Assembly (NCBI GenBank): GCA_028823345.1 | Contig: JAPKBR010000014.1 | Coordinates: forward strand, 1-64,000 | Length of the DNA stretch: 64,000 nucleotides | Source: Planctomycetota bacterium | Lineage (GTDB): Bacteria > Planctomycetota > UBA1135 > GCA-002686595 | Direction of reading: 5' to 3' | Part shown: positions 50,158 to 59,849 of the stretch, piece after piece | Layout of the letters: every line of letters begins with the position of its first letter | How positions within the stretch are numbered: the first letter of the stretch is position 1 | Position numbers and translations under genes: made by a program | The notes under the pieces: model-generated | Databases searched by the model: none | Seen by the model: the letters and a program-made list of their open reading frames with translations, nothing else | What the model was told of the DNA's origin: nothing

Positions 50158-53100
50158 CGGTCCACGCTCCCCAGCACCCGGTTCGGGCCGTGGTAGGTGA
50201 CACCGAGCCAGTTCAAGCGCGGCGTGGCGCGCCAGTCATGGGACATGCCGCGCAGGGGATCGAACCCGCCCGGTGGATACTCCACAAAGAAGCGCCACTC
50301 GATCCGGTCGGCGGAAACACCCAGGGGAATTTCAGAACCGCCCTTTAAGTCGTAGTACTCCCGTAGACCTTCGTTGGTATCGGGATCGGAGTCCCAAGGA
50401 AGCTTCGGGTCCGTGCGCACCAGCATTCCAATTCGGGCGCCCCCCACCGGTGCGGGCTCGCTCTCAAAGGCAAAGGATTCCCACCAAGCACCCGGGTGGC
50501 TTTGTTCCATGGAGAAATAACCCAGCTCGGGCGCATCCGCCCGGGCCGTCCAGCGGTCCCAGTAACGGAACGGAAAGAAGATCACCGGCGTGCCCGCGCT
50601 GTGTCCCTGGGCTGCTGTACCAAAGCGCCCGCGGAACATTCCGTCTCCCTTTTGATCCTGGAAGCCCGGATCCCGTGAAAGACGGGGCATGACCAGGGAC
50701 TTGCCGCCCATGCGCGTGTAGTGGATCAGCTCGCCGTCGATCAGCACCAGGCCCGAACTCGGGAAACCCTCGGTGCTCTCAAGGGGCAATTCTCCGTCAC
50801 CAGCAGAAATATTCGAGCTGAGCACACTGACCGGAATCCATTCCAAGTACTGCAAGGGCGTGCCTTCCCCATGGGGCTGGATGTCAGTGCCCAGCAATCC
50901 GCGGCCAAGGGAGGTGATCGTGATCTCACCCTGGTCAGGGTTTAGGGATTCATAGCACAGGATCTCATCGTCCACCCGCAAGAGGCCCGCATCCGTGGGC
51001 AAGCGATCGAGCACATCGGCGGGTTCTCCCCAGCGACCCTGGGCGAATCTCAAGCTGCGCGTGGCTACGGTCCACACACTGTCGGTGGGACCCACCGCTG
51101 TACTCAAGGTGAAGGCTCCCGCCTGGGTAGCATGGGCCGGAGCAGCGCCCCCATAGCCCACGGAGAAATTCCGTACGGGGAAGAGCAACTCGTCTACTGT
51201 TGCGTCAGGTACGGCGCCTCCAGATTGCAGACTTCCGCCGACCACAACTCCAGCAACCATCCGCGGCCGCTCGCCCGAAGGATGCTTGCCCAGACGCGCG
51301 CTGAGGCGCGGATCCGGGGAGAGCAAGGGCGCGATGGGTTCCACCAGGGCAGTGTTGAATGCCACCATCGTGCGCGACCTCAAATAGTTTTCCCTCGGCA
51401 AGTTCACCGTGTTGGCGCTGGGCGTGACCAGATTGCCCCCTGCGGGATCCGGATCCCAGCCATAGCCAATACGCTCCTGGGCAGGACGGTGGGCCCGGTG
51501 GATGCGCAGGGGCCAGCCCGGGTGAGTGGCGGTGCCGGGAGCCACGAAAACCGGGTCCTGGGCGCCCACGCGACCGCGGTCCACATCCCCCGGTTGCAAG
51601 GCCCAGATAGGATGGACCTCGGTACCTTGCACATGGGCGTGACTGGCGGTGGCCAAAGCCCCGCGGAACTCCCACCAACTGGCCACGGCACGGGTCAGCG
51701 GAAGTTCCGCGTCTTCCGCTGCGCCCAGGCGCGGTTCCCAGGTGCTTCCGAGAACCTTGACTGGGGACGTCACGGCGGGCTGAAGGGATGCGCCCGGAGC
51801 GGGTGCACTCGCGACCCCAGGGGCGGCCGATCCGCTGCCGGGGCCCGGCAAACGAGGCGCGCCGCCGCCTCCGCCGCCTCCCGGTCCTCCACCACCACCG
51901 CCACCGGGTGGATCCGGTCGCACGGGGTCAGAGGTCAAACCGGGATTGATGCACACGTTGTAGAGGATTTGCAAGCCGCCCGGATCGGAACGCACCAACT
52001 GCCCACGTTGGACTTGGATCTCGTCGTAGCGCACCCATTCGGTGAGCTCCGCCAGATCCGTGCGGGTGATTTGGGCGAACTCGCTTTGACCGGGTACTAG
52101 CGGCGGCAAGAAACTCACGTCATCCGCTCCAGTCACTGGAACGGAAATGGGAACCAGATAAACCCCCCACTGGGGCAGTTCATTGATGGGCAGATTGAGC
52201 TCGCCGTCCTCGATGGAATTGCGCCACTCCAGGACAAAGGCACGTGACCCACCAATCAGATCCGTCGCCACCCCAAGGGTTTGTAGCTCGCCCTGCACCT
52301 GGTCTCCCCGGGCAGCAATGTTCAAGGTATCACCGGTCCAACCTGAGTAGCGGATGATCTCAACGCCCCCAAGGGGTGCTTCGGTGGTGGACGAGACATT
52401 GGGAGGGATCGCATCCCCTTGATTGCCCCCGTTGCCCGCGGACCAACGGGATTGCAGCAGGGCCGCGTAACCTCCGGTCGCGCTGAACGCCTCCATCACT
52501 TCACCACCAGGCGCCGCATCGGGATCATCCGCAAGGCGCAAGCGCAAAGTACCCAGGCTGTCCGATTCGATGCCCTTGCCCCAATCGATCATCCAGGCTC
52601 CCGCAAAGATCGGCACCATTTCCGAGACCGACTCCGGAGGGATCACCCGTGCCACCCGGAAGGGTCCAAGACCCGAACCCAAAACCCCCTGACCCGCGGG
52701 CACAGCCGAGGTCACCGCAAGGCTGTATCCATAGTGAGTCACGGTGGTGCCGGAAGGATAAGACGCGTTGATGCGCCCAAGGGCCCGGGGCACGGTGATC
52801 ACATCGGGATCGTTGGTCTCCAAGTCATGGGGCTCCCGGGCAAAACGTCCACCAAAGCCAGCCAAGGGCCCAGTTTCGTTGAAGGTGCAATTGAGACCGC
52901 CGCCGGAGAGCACGTACTCAACCAACTCGTTGCCGATTCGCGCCACGCCGGTTTGCGCGAAGCCCTCGGTGGACTCCAAGGGAATGAACCCGTCCCCCTG
53001 GGCAACCGGTCCCGAGGTGCGCGAAGCACCCAGACGGCGCACGCCGTTGGCTTGGCCGTTGACCAGTAGGCCAATTTGATCGGGACGCGTACCGCTAACA

Positions 53101-55382
53101 TCAATGGCTAGATGGTGCCAGACTCCCGCGGGTAGACCGGGCCCGTCCCCGGGTGCGATGGCATATCGCAACTCGGACGCTTCGCGCAGGTCCGTTGCGG
53201 GGTGATCACCAAAGGCGTCAAGCACACGCAACACTAAGTCCTCGCCCTCGATCGCCAGGGTAATGCGATCGCTCTCGGCGCTGGTCCCCGCCACGTCGAG
53301 CACCATGGACTCTCCCACCCCGCGCCATTGGACCCACATGGAAAAACTAATGGCGCGCAAGAGGTTGAGTTCCGCGGCACTGGTCCACTCGAGCTTGGCA
53401 TCGGTGGGATCCCGCAGTACAGGTCCTTGCGCCAGATCGCGGCCCTCAAGGGTCGTGGTTTCTTGGTCAAAGTGCAGAGCATGACCGCGCCAGTATTCAG
53501 AGTCTGGAGTCCGGGCGGGCCAAAGTTGTGCAAAGCCATCCCCCTCACGGTCTGCAAAAACGCGCTCTGGTTGCAGCGTCTCGCCCGCTTCGTCATAACT
53601 CTGGTCCGTGAAGCCTGGCACAAATGCGGCACCATCGGAAACCCCCATATGGGCTGCAAAGCGCGAAGGGGGCACGGTCGTCCCATCGAAGCGCGTCACA
53701 GCATTAGGGCCAGTGCACCACCAGGGAGCTTCCCGATCCAGGCGAACGGAAGACTCGAAATCCTCCTGCCGGGTGAGCAGCACAAACAGGGGCCGTTGGG
53801 GAACGATCAGCTCCCAGCGATCCCTAGCAAGGTGCGCCCGCTCGACTCCGCTGGGAGCCGCCACGGCGCTGCGCAGGTTCATGCCAAACACACCCCGTGA
53901 GGTGAAAGCGAATGGCATGGTGGCAAACCCCAAACGGTTGTCGTTGGCGTTGAGCCCATTGATGTAGAGCGCCGAGGCATCCATCTCATCGATCAGGGTG
54001 GCGCCATCTTTGAGACCATCGGGTTGCACGCGCGCATCTGCGGGCAAATCCCGCAAACCAGCAGCAGGCAACACCACGCGCTCCAAGAAATCCTGCCAGC
54101 CCTCAATGGGCCGGGACTCTTGCACCAAAGCCGCAAGGGCCGCCGCTTCGCCTCCGGTGATGCGCTGGTTGCGCCCATTGATCTGGAGCCCCTCGAAGAG
54201 CGTGACTAAAACATCGCGCGGGGCGCTGTTCAGATTGACGGGCCTACGTGCCAGAACGCGCACGGTAGCGCGCCATGCGTCAAAGTCATCGTCCAAGACG
54301 CGGTTGAGGGTTAGGCTGCCCCCACGGTTCGTGCGCATGATGACCCGGTACACATCCACTTGGCCGTCGCTGATCCAAACGGTGGAGCCCTCGGAGAACC
54401 AGCGCGCATCCTCCACGCGAATGGTCAAGGTCTCCCCGGCGGTGGCATTGCTCACCAGCCGGGTGTGATGTTGCCAACGACGACCCGCCGCAATATCCCC
54501 ATGCACGGATCCTTGCGCTCGCATGACTGCTTGCAGGTTGGATCCAAGTTCCCCCACCATCACAAAGTCATTGAGCTCTGCCAATTGCTCAAATGCATCC
54601 AAGCCACGCATGGCACCGGAGCGGCCACTTGCGCCGACGGCACTGGAGCCCGAGGCTAAACGGCCCGTGGAACCTGGCAGACGCCAGAGGGGTAAGGCAA
54701 AGGCGCGCTGATCCAATGCGTGGGCCCCCATGCCATGGGCACTGGGGGGCAAGGGGCCTTCGGTGCTCCAATTGTCATCATCATCCTTGAAGGCGCCCAG
54801 TCCGCGCTCGACCCCGGTCAGACGAGGATCATCGTCGGTGGCCTTGCCGCTCCAACGGATCCACTCACCGCGCAGAATCATCACTCCCTGATCCGGCAGG
54901 GCATCGAGATTGACCATGGTAATCTCGCCCTTCTCCCCATCGATTGGGGCCGCCAAGCGCGTGCGCATGCCAATCATGTTGGCGAGCACATGGGGCGTGG
55001 CACTGTCCAAGTCCACGCGGCCCGACTCATCCCAAACATCCAAATCCCACATGACGCCCGTGGCATCATGGGGGTTGAGGAAGTCCTTGGGCAGGTTTCG
55101 AGGCACGCGAAACTCGTCCAGGCTGTCAGACCAGGGGGTTTCGTCCACGGAAATGTGTGAACCCGAAAGATGGGAGCGCGCGTGGTTGTGTGCCGAGTCC
55201 AGGGCAAGTCGCGCACTGGCGCGATCCGCGGCCCCGGCACCTGAAACCGCAGCGTTACGCGCGGTGGCCAGGAATGGCGCGGTCAAAACCAAGAGGGCCA
55301 GCAACACGACCAGCACCGCGATCAACACAAAGCCCCCTTGGGCGCTGCGTGCTTGGCGTGCCTTTGGATTCAGAACTCTCAC
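50154..55382 (-). CDS. giant GspK-like minor pseudopilin with a LamG-like domain
   Basis: A 1742-residue protein with a GspK-type N-terminus: the hydrophobic helix follows a short leader (AQGGFVLIAVLVVLLALLVLTAPFL, residues 14-38), with Val where most pseudopilins have Glu at +5, as in GspK. VNLNSAPRDVL near 383 is the usual GspK helix-hairpin-helix-like spot. GspK is normally about 300 residues; here over 1300 more follow. Residues about 635-790 look like a LamG/concanavalin fold (AISFSMWVQWRG, VWHHLAIDVSGTRPDQIGLLVNG). The segment PLESTEGF occurs twice, before similar 'IGNELVEY' and 'IDGELIHY' modules, and a Gly-rich linker lies near 1160. The start is GTG, overlapping the GspH-type stop codon (GTGA). 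Confidence 0.82.
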   Translation of the reverse strand: MRVLNPKARQARSAQGGFVLIAVLVVLLALLVLTAPFLATARNAAVSGAGAADRASARLALDSAHNHARSHLSGSHISVDETPWSDSLDEFRVPRNLPKDFLNPHDATGVMWDLDVWDESGRVDLDSATPHVLANMIGMRTRLAAPIDGEKGEITMVNLDALPDQGVMILRGEWIRWSGKATDDDPRLTGVERGLGAFKDDDDNWSTEGPLPPSAHGMGAHALDQRAFALPLWRLPGSTGRLASGSSAVGASGRSGAMRGLDAFEQLAELNDFVMVGELGSNLQAVMRAQGSVHGDIAAGRRWQHHTRLVSNATAGETLTIRVEDARWFSEGSTVWISDGQVDVYRVIMRTNRGGSLTLNRVLDDDFDAWRATVRVLARRPVNLNSAPRDVLVTLFEGLQINGRNQRITGGEAAALAALVQESRPIEGWQDFLERVVLPAAGLRDLPADARVQPDGLKDGATLIDEMDASALYINGLNANDNRLGFATMPFAFTSRGVFGMNLRSAVAAPSGVERAHLARDRWELIVPQRPLFVLLTRQEDFESSVRLDREAPWWCTGPNAVTRFDGTTVPPSRFAAHMGVSDGAAFVPGFTDQSYDEAGETLQPERVFADREGDGFAQLWPARTPDSEYWRGHALHFDQETTTLEGRDLAQGPVLRDPTDAKLEWTSAAELNLLRAISFSMWVQWRGVGESMVLDVAGTSAESDRITLAIEGEDLVLRVLDAFGDHPATDLREASELRYAIAPGDGPGLPAGVWHHLAIDVSGTRPDQIGLLVNGQANGVRRLGASRTSGPVAQGDGFIPLESTEGFAQTGVARIGNELVEYVLSGGGLNCTFNETGPLAGFGGRFAREPHDLETNDPDVITVPRALGRINASYPSGTTVTHYGYSLAVTSAVPAGQGVLGSGLGPFRVARVIPPESVSEMVPIFAGAWMIDWGKGIESDSLGTLRLRLADDPDAAPGGEVMEAFSATGGYAALLQSRWSAGNGGNQGDAIPPNVSSTTEAPLGGVEIIRYSGWTGDTLNIAARGDQVQGELQTLGVATDLIGGSRAFVLEWRNSIEDGELNLPINELPQWGVYLVPISVPVTGADDVSFLPPLVPGQSEFAQITRTDLAELTEWVRYDEIQVQRGQLVRSDPGGLQILYNVCINPGLTSDPVRPDPPGGGGGGGPGGGGGGGAPRLPGPGSGSAAPGVASAPAPGASLQPAVTSPVKVLGSTWEPRLGAAEDAELPLTRAVASWWEFRGALATASHAHVQGTEVHPIWALQPGDVDRGRVGAQDPVFVAPGTATHPGWPLRIHRAHRPAQERIGYGWDPDPAGGNLVTPSANTVNLPRENYLRSRTMVAFNTALVEPIAPLLSPDPRLSARLGKHPSGERPRMVAGVVVGGSLQSGGAVPDATVDELLFPVRNFSVGYGGAAPAHATQAGAFTLSTAVGPTDSVWTVATRSLRFAQGRWGEPADVLDRLPTDAGLLRVDDEILCYESLNPDQGEITITSLGRGLLGTDIQPHGEGTPLQYLEWIPVSVLSSNISAGDGELPLESTEGFPSSGLVLIDGELIHYTRMGGKSLVMPRLSRDPGFQDQKGDGMFRGRFGTAAQGHSAGTPVIFFPFRYWDRWTARADAPELGYFSMEQSHPGAWWESFAFESEPAPVGGARIGMLVRTDPKLPWDSDPDTNEGLREYYDLKGGSEIPLGVSADRIEWRFFVEYPPGGFDPLRGMSHDWRATPRLNWLGVTYHGPNRVLGSVDR

Positions 55383-56419
55383 TGCTCCACCGTCCCATAG
55401 AGGCCGACGTAAATTTGCTCGCTCAGGCCATCGTCAAAGTCCAACTTGATCTGAAGCGGAGCATTGTGGGCAACCGGGTCTAGGGCTCCCGAGGGGCTGA
55501 AGAGGATCTCCTTGGGTGACTTCTCATTGAAGCTCACGCCGCCGGGTAGGAATGCGTGAAAGCTATTGCCGGCAACCGCCAGGGTTAGATCATCCACCAT
55601 TGCGGGCAAGCCGCCCGGGCCGCCGCCGATGATTAAGGCCGAAGGACCGCGCCAAAGCCGTCCTTCTTGGAAACTGCGGGCCACCTCGACCTCGCCCACA
55701 TACAAGCGGAAGAAGCGACCGTCGTGGGACATGCGCACCCGGGACCAACGCCCCACCGCCAAAACCCCAGCCGGGGTTTCCAAGCGAATGCGTTCGCCTT
55801 TCACTTGGCGGTTGCCTTCCACGCTCGATTGACTGATGAACCAGCCAATGAGGCCCCCGTCAGAACGCATGTCGAGTCCGGCCGAACTACCTAAGTCTGC
55901 TAATCGGCTGCTGGTCATGGCCACTGGCCGCAGGGCAAACCCTAAGTCAAAACCCTCACCCCAGTCGCAGCCGGGGTCATCTTGCACCGCCACCTCCAAG
56001 CGCGCGGAAGGATGTCCCTGTGAGAAATCCAGGGCGCGCCCCATGTAGCCGGCATTAGTAAAGGGCAGCTCGCCGCCGACGATTTCCGCCAGGGGGCCAA
56101 ACCCATTCACTTGGCCCATGTCTTCAAAACGCCAGGTGCCCACCACGCGAAAACCGGTGGCGTGCATGGCGCCGGTGGCAAGATCAAAGCGCACTCGCGC
56201 ACCCGCGCGTCGGGCCAAAGCTTCATTGCGCGCTAGGCGCAGGGTGCTGGTCACGGTGGACAAGGCCGTGCGCCGACCGGGATCGAGTCCGGTGAACGCG
56301 CCAACCCCAGCACCCAACATGACTCCCAAGATCCCCATCACGATCAGAAGTTCCAACAGGGTCAACCCCAGCCGGTTACGGGAGCTAGTGGCACCCGTAG
56401 AATTCCGAACCGCAGTCAT
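55379..56419 (-). CDS. prepilin-type protein, GspH-like with LamG-like part
   Basis: A 346-residue pseudopilin. The leader ends at LG before LTLLELLIVMGILGVMLGAGVGAF, a type IV prepilin site with Glu at +5, and STLRLARNEALARRAGARVRFDL is the typical GspH/FimT helix end. The rest, about residues 90-340, is a beta-rich domain with a carbohydrate-binding or LamG-like look (GRALDFSQGHPSARLEVAVQD, SRVRMSHDGRFFRLYVGEVEVARSFQEGRLW), which standard GspH lacks. ATG 56419 overlaps the upstream stop codon by one base (TGATG). Such large heads could place binding domains at the pilus tip. Confidence 0.82.
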   Translation of the reverse strand: MTAVRNSTGATSSRNRLGLTLLELLIVMGILGVMLGAGVGAFTGLDPGRRTALSTVTSTLRLARNEALARRAGARVRFDLATGAMHATGFRVVGTWRFEDMGQVNGFGPLAEIVGGELPFTNAGYMGRALDFSQGHPSARLEVAVQDDPGCDWGEGFDLGFALRPVAMTSSRLADLGSSAGLDMRSDGGLIGWFISQSSVEGNRQVKGERIRLETPAGVLAVGRWSRVRMSHDGRFFRLYVGEVEVARSFQEGRLWRGPSALIIGGGPGGLPAMVDDLTLAVAGNSFHAFLPGGVSFNEKSPKEILFSPSGALDPVAHNAPLQIKLDFDDGLSEQIYVGLYGTVEQ

Positions 56420-57099
56420 CAAGGGGCTTGGGCCTCCTGAATCTTGAAGTTACCCAGGTCATCGTCCGTCCCAAAGATCCCGTCCAAACCGGAGGAAAGC
56501 AATTGGAACGAGGTCTTGTTGTAAGGGTCTCCCGTCACCGGGTTCATCAGGGCCCGCACGCGCGTTTCTTCCTCGTAGCCCTCTTCATCGAGGGTCACAT
56601 AGGTGCAGGGCTCGTCGTAGTCCCGGCGATGAAAGTAGGCGATTGGATTGCCCCAATCGTCCGCCAATTCAAATGAGGTGGCGGCGGTGAACATGGTGTG
56701 AGACTGACTGGTTTGATCTCCGTCCGAGTTGATCAGGCGATCCTCATCGGGTGCGCTAGCCCGCAAGCCATCCTTTGGCCAAAGAGAAATCACCAGCATC
56801 TCCCCCCCCATGTTGGTCGCACTGGGCTTGGGATCGAGAGTTCTTGGGAAACTCGAAAGGGGATAGTCCCCCGCATCCGTCTCGTGGTTGTCAATCAAAG
56901 CAGAAAGCTGCTTCAAGTAACTGCGGGTGGAGTTCACGCGCACGGTTTCTTCCGCACCCATGGCTCCCCGCAGGAGAAAGAAAGCCAGCATGCCAAGAAT
57001 GACCATGACCGCCATGAGTTCGATCAGGGTGAATCCGGCCTGTGCTGAATGCAGCATCCCAAGGGAGCTACGGCGCTTAACGTGAGTTATCTGCATCAT
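56419..57099 (-). CDS. gspG: major-type pseudopilin, GspG-like
   Basis: A 226-residue pseudopilin. ATG 57099 (MMQITHVKRRSSLG) gives a leader ending AQAG before FTLIELMAVMVILGMLAFFLL, with Glu at +5. Later parts match GspG: YLKQLSALIDNHETDAGDYP, and the C-terminal DDWGNPIAYFHRRDYDEP and LLSSGLDGIFGTDDDLGNF; the final Asp-rich SxGxDGxxGTDDD part binds calcium in GspG proteins. Slightly longer than the usual 140-150 residues owing to a central insertion. The open frame extends to 57510 but the upstream part has no family similarity. It is the likely main subunit of the pseudopilus. Confidence 0.88.
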   Translation of the reverse strand: MMQITHVKRRSSLGMLHSAQAGFTLIELMAVMVILGMLAFFLLRGAMGAEETVRVNSTRSYLKQLSALIDNHETDAGDYPLSSFPRTLDPKPSATNMGGEMLVISLWPKDGLRASAPDEDRLINSDGDQTSQSHTMFTAATSFELADDWGNPIAYFHRRDYDEPCTYVTLDEEGYEEETRVRALMNPVTGDPYNKTSFQLLSSGLDGIFGTDDDLGNFKIQEAQAP

Positions 57100-57118
57100 C
57101 GAATCATGGACCAAGTCC

Positions 57119-59845
57119 CTATCGTTTACGGCGCACAACGCGCACCTGATCAAATTGCAAGTCGCAAGTTCGACCCTGCTCGCCTTCCACGAACACGCCA
57201 AAGCGCAACACGCTACTGCTGGAGAACAGACGAGCCATGGGAACCGAAGAAAGCACCTCCTGGCCGTCCACTGAAACATCAAAGACCGCATCGGAGCCTT
57301 CGCCTCGGCGTGAAAGAGCAAGCCGCACGGACTGGCCCCCCAGCCACGGGCCGGTGAACAGATTGCGCACGTCCGGATCCGCCTCCCCTGGACGCGAGAA
57401 GTCCGCTTGGAGCGGGCCCTCGTTGCTGCCAAAGACCTTACCCACCCGGGCGGAAGCCTGCACCTGGGCCGCCTGGGTGCGGCTGACCCGCTCACGGGAA
57501 ACAAAAGCACCCACCCTTGCGCGGGTACCCGGTTCCACTGTGATCGTCACTTCAAAGGCCAAGAAGGCATCCACTGGCTCTTCCCGAAAAATGCGTATGG
57601 CACCCACGGAATTGAAGAGACCCTCGATGCGCACATGGCCTTCCTCCAATGAAACCTCGGGGCCATAGCCCATATCGATGTTCCAGCCGTTGCCCAGCAG
57701 AATCCCCGAGGGGCGTTCAAAGGGATCGCTCCAGATTTCTTTGGATTCGTGATCGACAATCCGTGCGGCCTGGGCTTCGGCGTAAATCCGCAGGGGGTCA
57801 GTAGCGTCACCCAGACGCTCGGCCAACTCCCCATAACGGGTCAAGGCTTCCCGTGAATCCCCGCGCAGATAGCTGCACCAAGCCAAACCACCTGTGGCGA
57901 TGGCTGTTCCTCGATCCAAGCTCAAGGCCTGCTTAAAGGAAGCCTCGGCGGCGTCCACTTCAAGGAGGTTCAAGAGGTTGTAACCGCGCAAGGCGTGCAC
58001 AAGGGGGCGCTCTAGGTCCAAAGCCAAGGCCCGCTCGTAGTACAACTCCGCGTCCGCACCGCGGCCTTCTTTGCGCGCAATGTGCGCCATGCCAATCAGG
58101 GCCTCAGGGAAGTCCAACTCTTGGTCGAGAGCCACGCGCAAACTGACCTCTGCACCTTCTAGATCATCCATCGCGCTCAACAAACGCGAACGCTGAAATT
58201 GGGTCCAAGCATCCACCGGATCCGCCTGCCAGGCCTGCTCGATGTAAGCCAGGGCCTCCTCAGGGTGGCCGGTTTTTTCTGCCAAGAACGAAAGTGCTCG
58301 CAAAGCCTCGGCGGAGCGGAAGGGGTCCATGCCCATGGCCAATTCAAAGGAAAGGCGAGCCCCTGCGGGATCCCCATTACTGAGTGCCAAAAGCCCCTGA
58401 ACCATCAAGAGATCGAAATTAGCCGGCGCGCCTATGGAGGTCAGTAAATCCGCGGAAGCTTGGGCCTCTGCCATCAAGGATTCGTCCCCGCTGGTCAAGG
58501 CGCAAGCCAAGAAGCCCGCAACGGCGGCGGGGCTCTCTTCATCTGCGGCAATCGCCCGCCGGAAGGCAGAGGAGGCCTCCTGCAAACTACCCGCGGCCAA
58601 ATGGGCATGTCCCAGATCCGTGCGGGTGGCCACGCGCACTGCGCGGGCTGAGGTGTCCCGGGGCTCGCGACGTTCTGCCTCGGTCAGCTGCTGCACGGCC
58701 TCGACTCCGCGACCACGCGCCAACAAAAAGCGTCCGTAGTGCCAGCGTGAAAGGTGATGGGCGCCGTTCAAGGCCACCGCTTTGCGATAGTGATCCTCGG
58801 CCTGATCGAAAAGTCGAAATTGGGCCTCGAGGTCCGCAAGACGGGTCCAAACCACCGATGAAACGTGCTGGCCCTGATCGATCAATTCCTGATAGATCCC
58901 AAAGGCCCGCTCGTGCTGGAATCCAGCTTCCAAAACCATCGCCAACTTGAGGCGCGCAATAGGATCGGGTTGCCCATCGTCACCGTACAAGCTTTGGGCC
59001 ATGAGGCAGAGTTCTTCGGCAATCTCAAGCAAACGGAGACTTTTGTGTCGCTCGCGCACGCAAATGTCCACCATGGCCATGGCCGGGTCCAAATCAGAAG
59101 CCCGCATGGTCTCGCCCACAGAAGCCCGGAAGAGGGAGACCTGATTGAGAGGTGTGTCCGCCAGAGCCCAAGCCACCACCCGCTCGGGGGGCAGGGGCAC
59201 CGGGGGGTAGTCCGCCTTGTGAACGCGCTCACCGGTCAACGGGTTGACCTCCACAAAGAGCAAGGTCTCGCCGGAGCGCTCGCGCAGGGTGTAACGCTGG
59301 GGATTCGTGATCGCCCCATACTTCACACCGCCACCCCCGGTCGGATCGACCCAATCGTAGAGGCGCTTCCAGGAGGCAATCCTCTCGGACCGTTCCTGTG
59401 GCGTCAAAAGTTCTTCGTCCACAACGACAGCGGTCAGGGCTTCCTCTGCGGGAGCCTCAAACACCGGAGCGGCGAACAGGTTGGGGGCGGGCGTGTGAGC
59501 CACATCCACCCGCAAGAACTTGGAGTAAGCGGCCACGGAAAAACTTCCCGTGGGCGGGGGCAAGAGTTGAGCGGGAGTCGCTCTAGGGGGAGGCACAAGG
59601 CTCAGCGGGGGCAAGGGAGCCGTGTCGGAGGGAGGAGAAAACAAATCCCGGGGCAACATGTCCGCACGCCCTTCCAGGGGCAAAGCAATGGATGGATCCG
59701 CAACGGCATAGCTGGTCCAAACCGGGGCCTCGGACCTCCGCGCACCTCGCTGCCGGGCGCTCCCAGTGCTGAGGTCCGTATAGGTCCACCAGCCCAAGAG
59801 AGCTAGTACCAGCAGGAAGACCACTTGTTCTTGTTTGATTTGCAT
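57119..59845 (-). CDS. membrane-anchored TPR protein with a LamG-like C-terminal part
   Basis: A 908-residue protein. An N-terminal membrane segment (VVFLLVLALLGWWTYTDL, residues 8-25) is followed by a Pro-rich linker to about 135, a long run of TPR repeats from about 300 to 690 (for example ALIGMAHIARKEGRGADAELYYERALALD and AYIEQAWQADPVDAWTQFQRSRLL), and a C-terminal beta-rich region (SVGAIRIFREEPVDAFLAFEVTITVEPGTRARVGAFVSRERV) of LamG or glucanase-like look. The function is unknown; position between the PilO-like and GspG genes suggests a periplasmic scaffold of the secretion machine. It starts four bases before the PilO-like stop codon region, 4 to 5 bases apart. Confidence 0.8.
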   Translation of the reverse strand: MQIKQEQVVFLLVLALLGWWTYTDLSTGSARQRGARRSEAPVWTSYAVADPSIALPLEGRADMLPRDLFSPPSDTAPLPPLSLVPPPRATPAQLLPPPTGSFSVAAYSKFLRVDVAHTPAPNLFAAPVFEAPAEEALTAVVVDEELLTPQERSERIASWKRLYDWVDPTGGGGVKYGAITNPQRYTLRERSGETLLFVEVNPLTGERVHKADYPPVPLPPERVVAWALADTPLNQVSLFRASVGETMRASDLDPAMAMVDICVRERHKSLRLLEIAEELCLMAQSLYGDDGQPDPIARLKLAMVLEAGFQHERAFGIYQELIDQGQHVSSVVWTRLADLEAQFRLFDQAEDHYRKAVALNGAHHLSRWHYGRFLLARGRGVEAVQQLTEAERREPRDTSARAVRVATRTDLGHAHLAAGSLQEASSAFRRAIAADEESPAAVAGFLACALTSGDESLMAEAQASADLLTSIGAPANFDLLMVQGLLALSNGDPAGARLSFELAMGMDPFRSAEALRALSFLAEKTGHPEEALAYIEQAWQADPVDAWTQFQRSRLLSAMDDLEGAEVSLRVALDQELDFPEALIGMAHIARKEGRGADAELYYERALALDLERPLVHALRGYNLLNLLEVDAAEASFKQALSLDRGTAIATGGLAWCSYLRGDSREALTRYGELAERLGDATDPLRIYAEAQAARIVDHESKEIWSDPFERPSGILLGNGWNIDMGYGPEVSLEEGHVRIEGLFNSVGAIRIFREEPVDAFLAFEVTITVEPGTRARVGAFVSRERVSRTQAAQVQASARVGKVFGSNEGPLQADFSRPGEADPDVRNLFTGPWLGGQSVRLALSRRGEGSDAVFDVSVDGQEVLSSVPMARLFSSSSVLRFGVFVEGEQGRTCDLQFDQVRVVRRKR

Positions 59846-59849
59846 GTGG

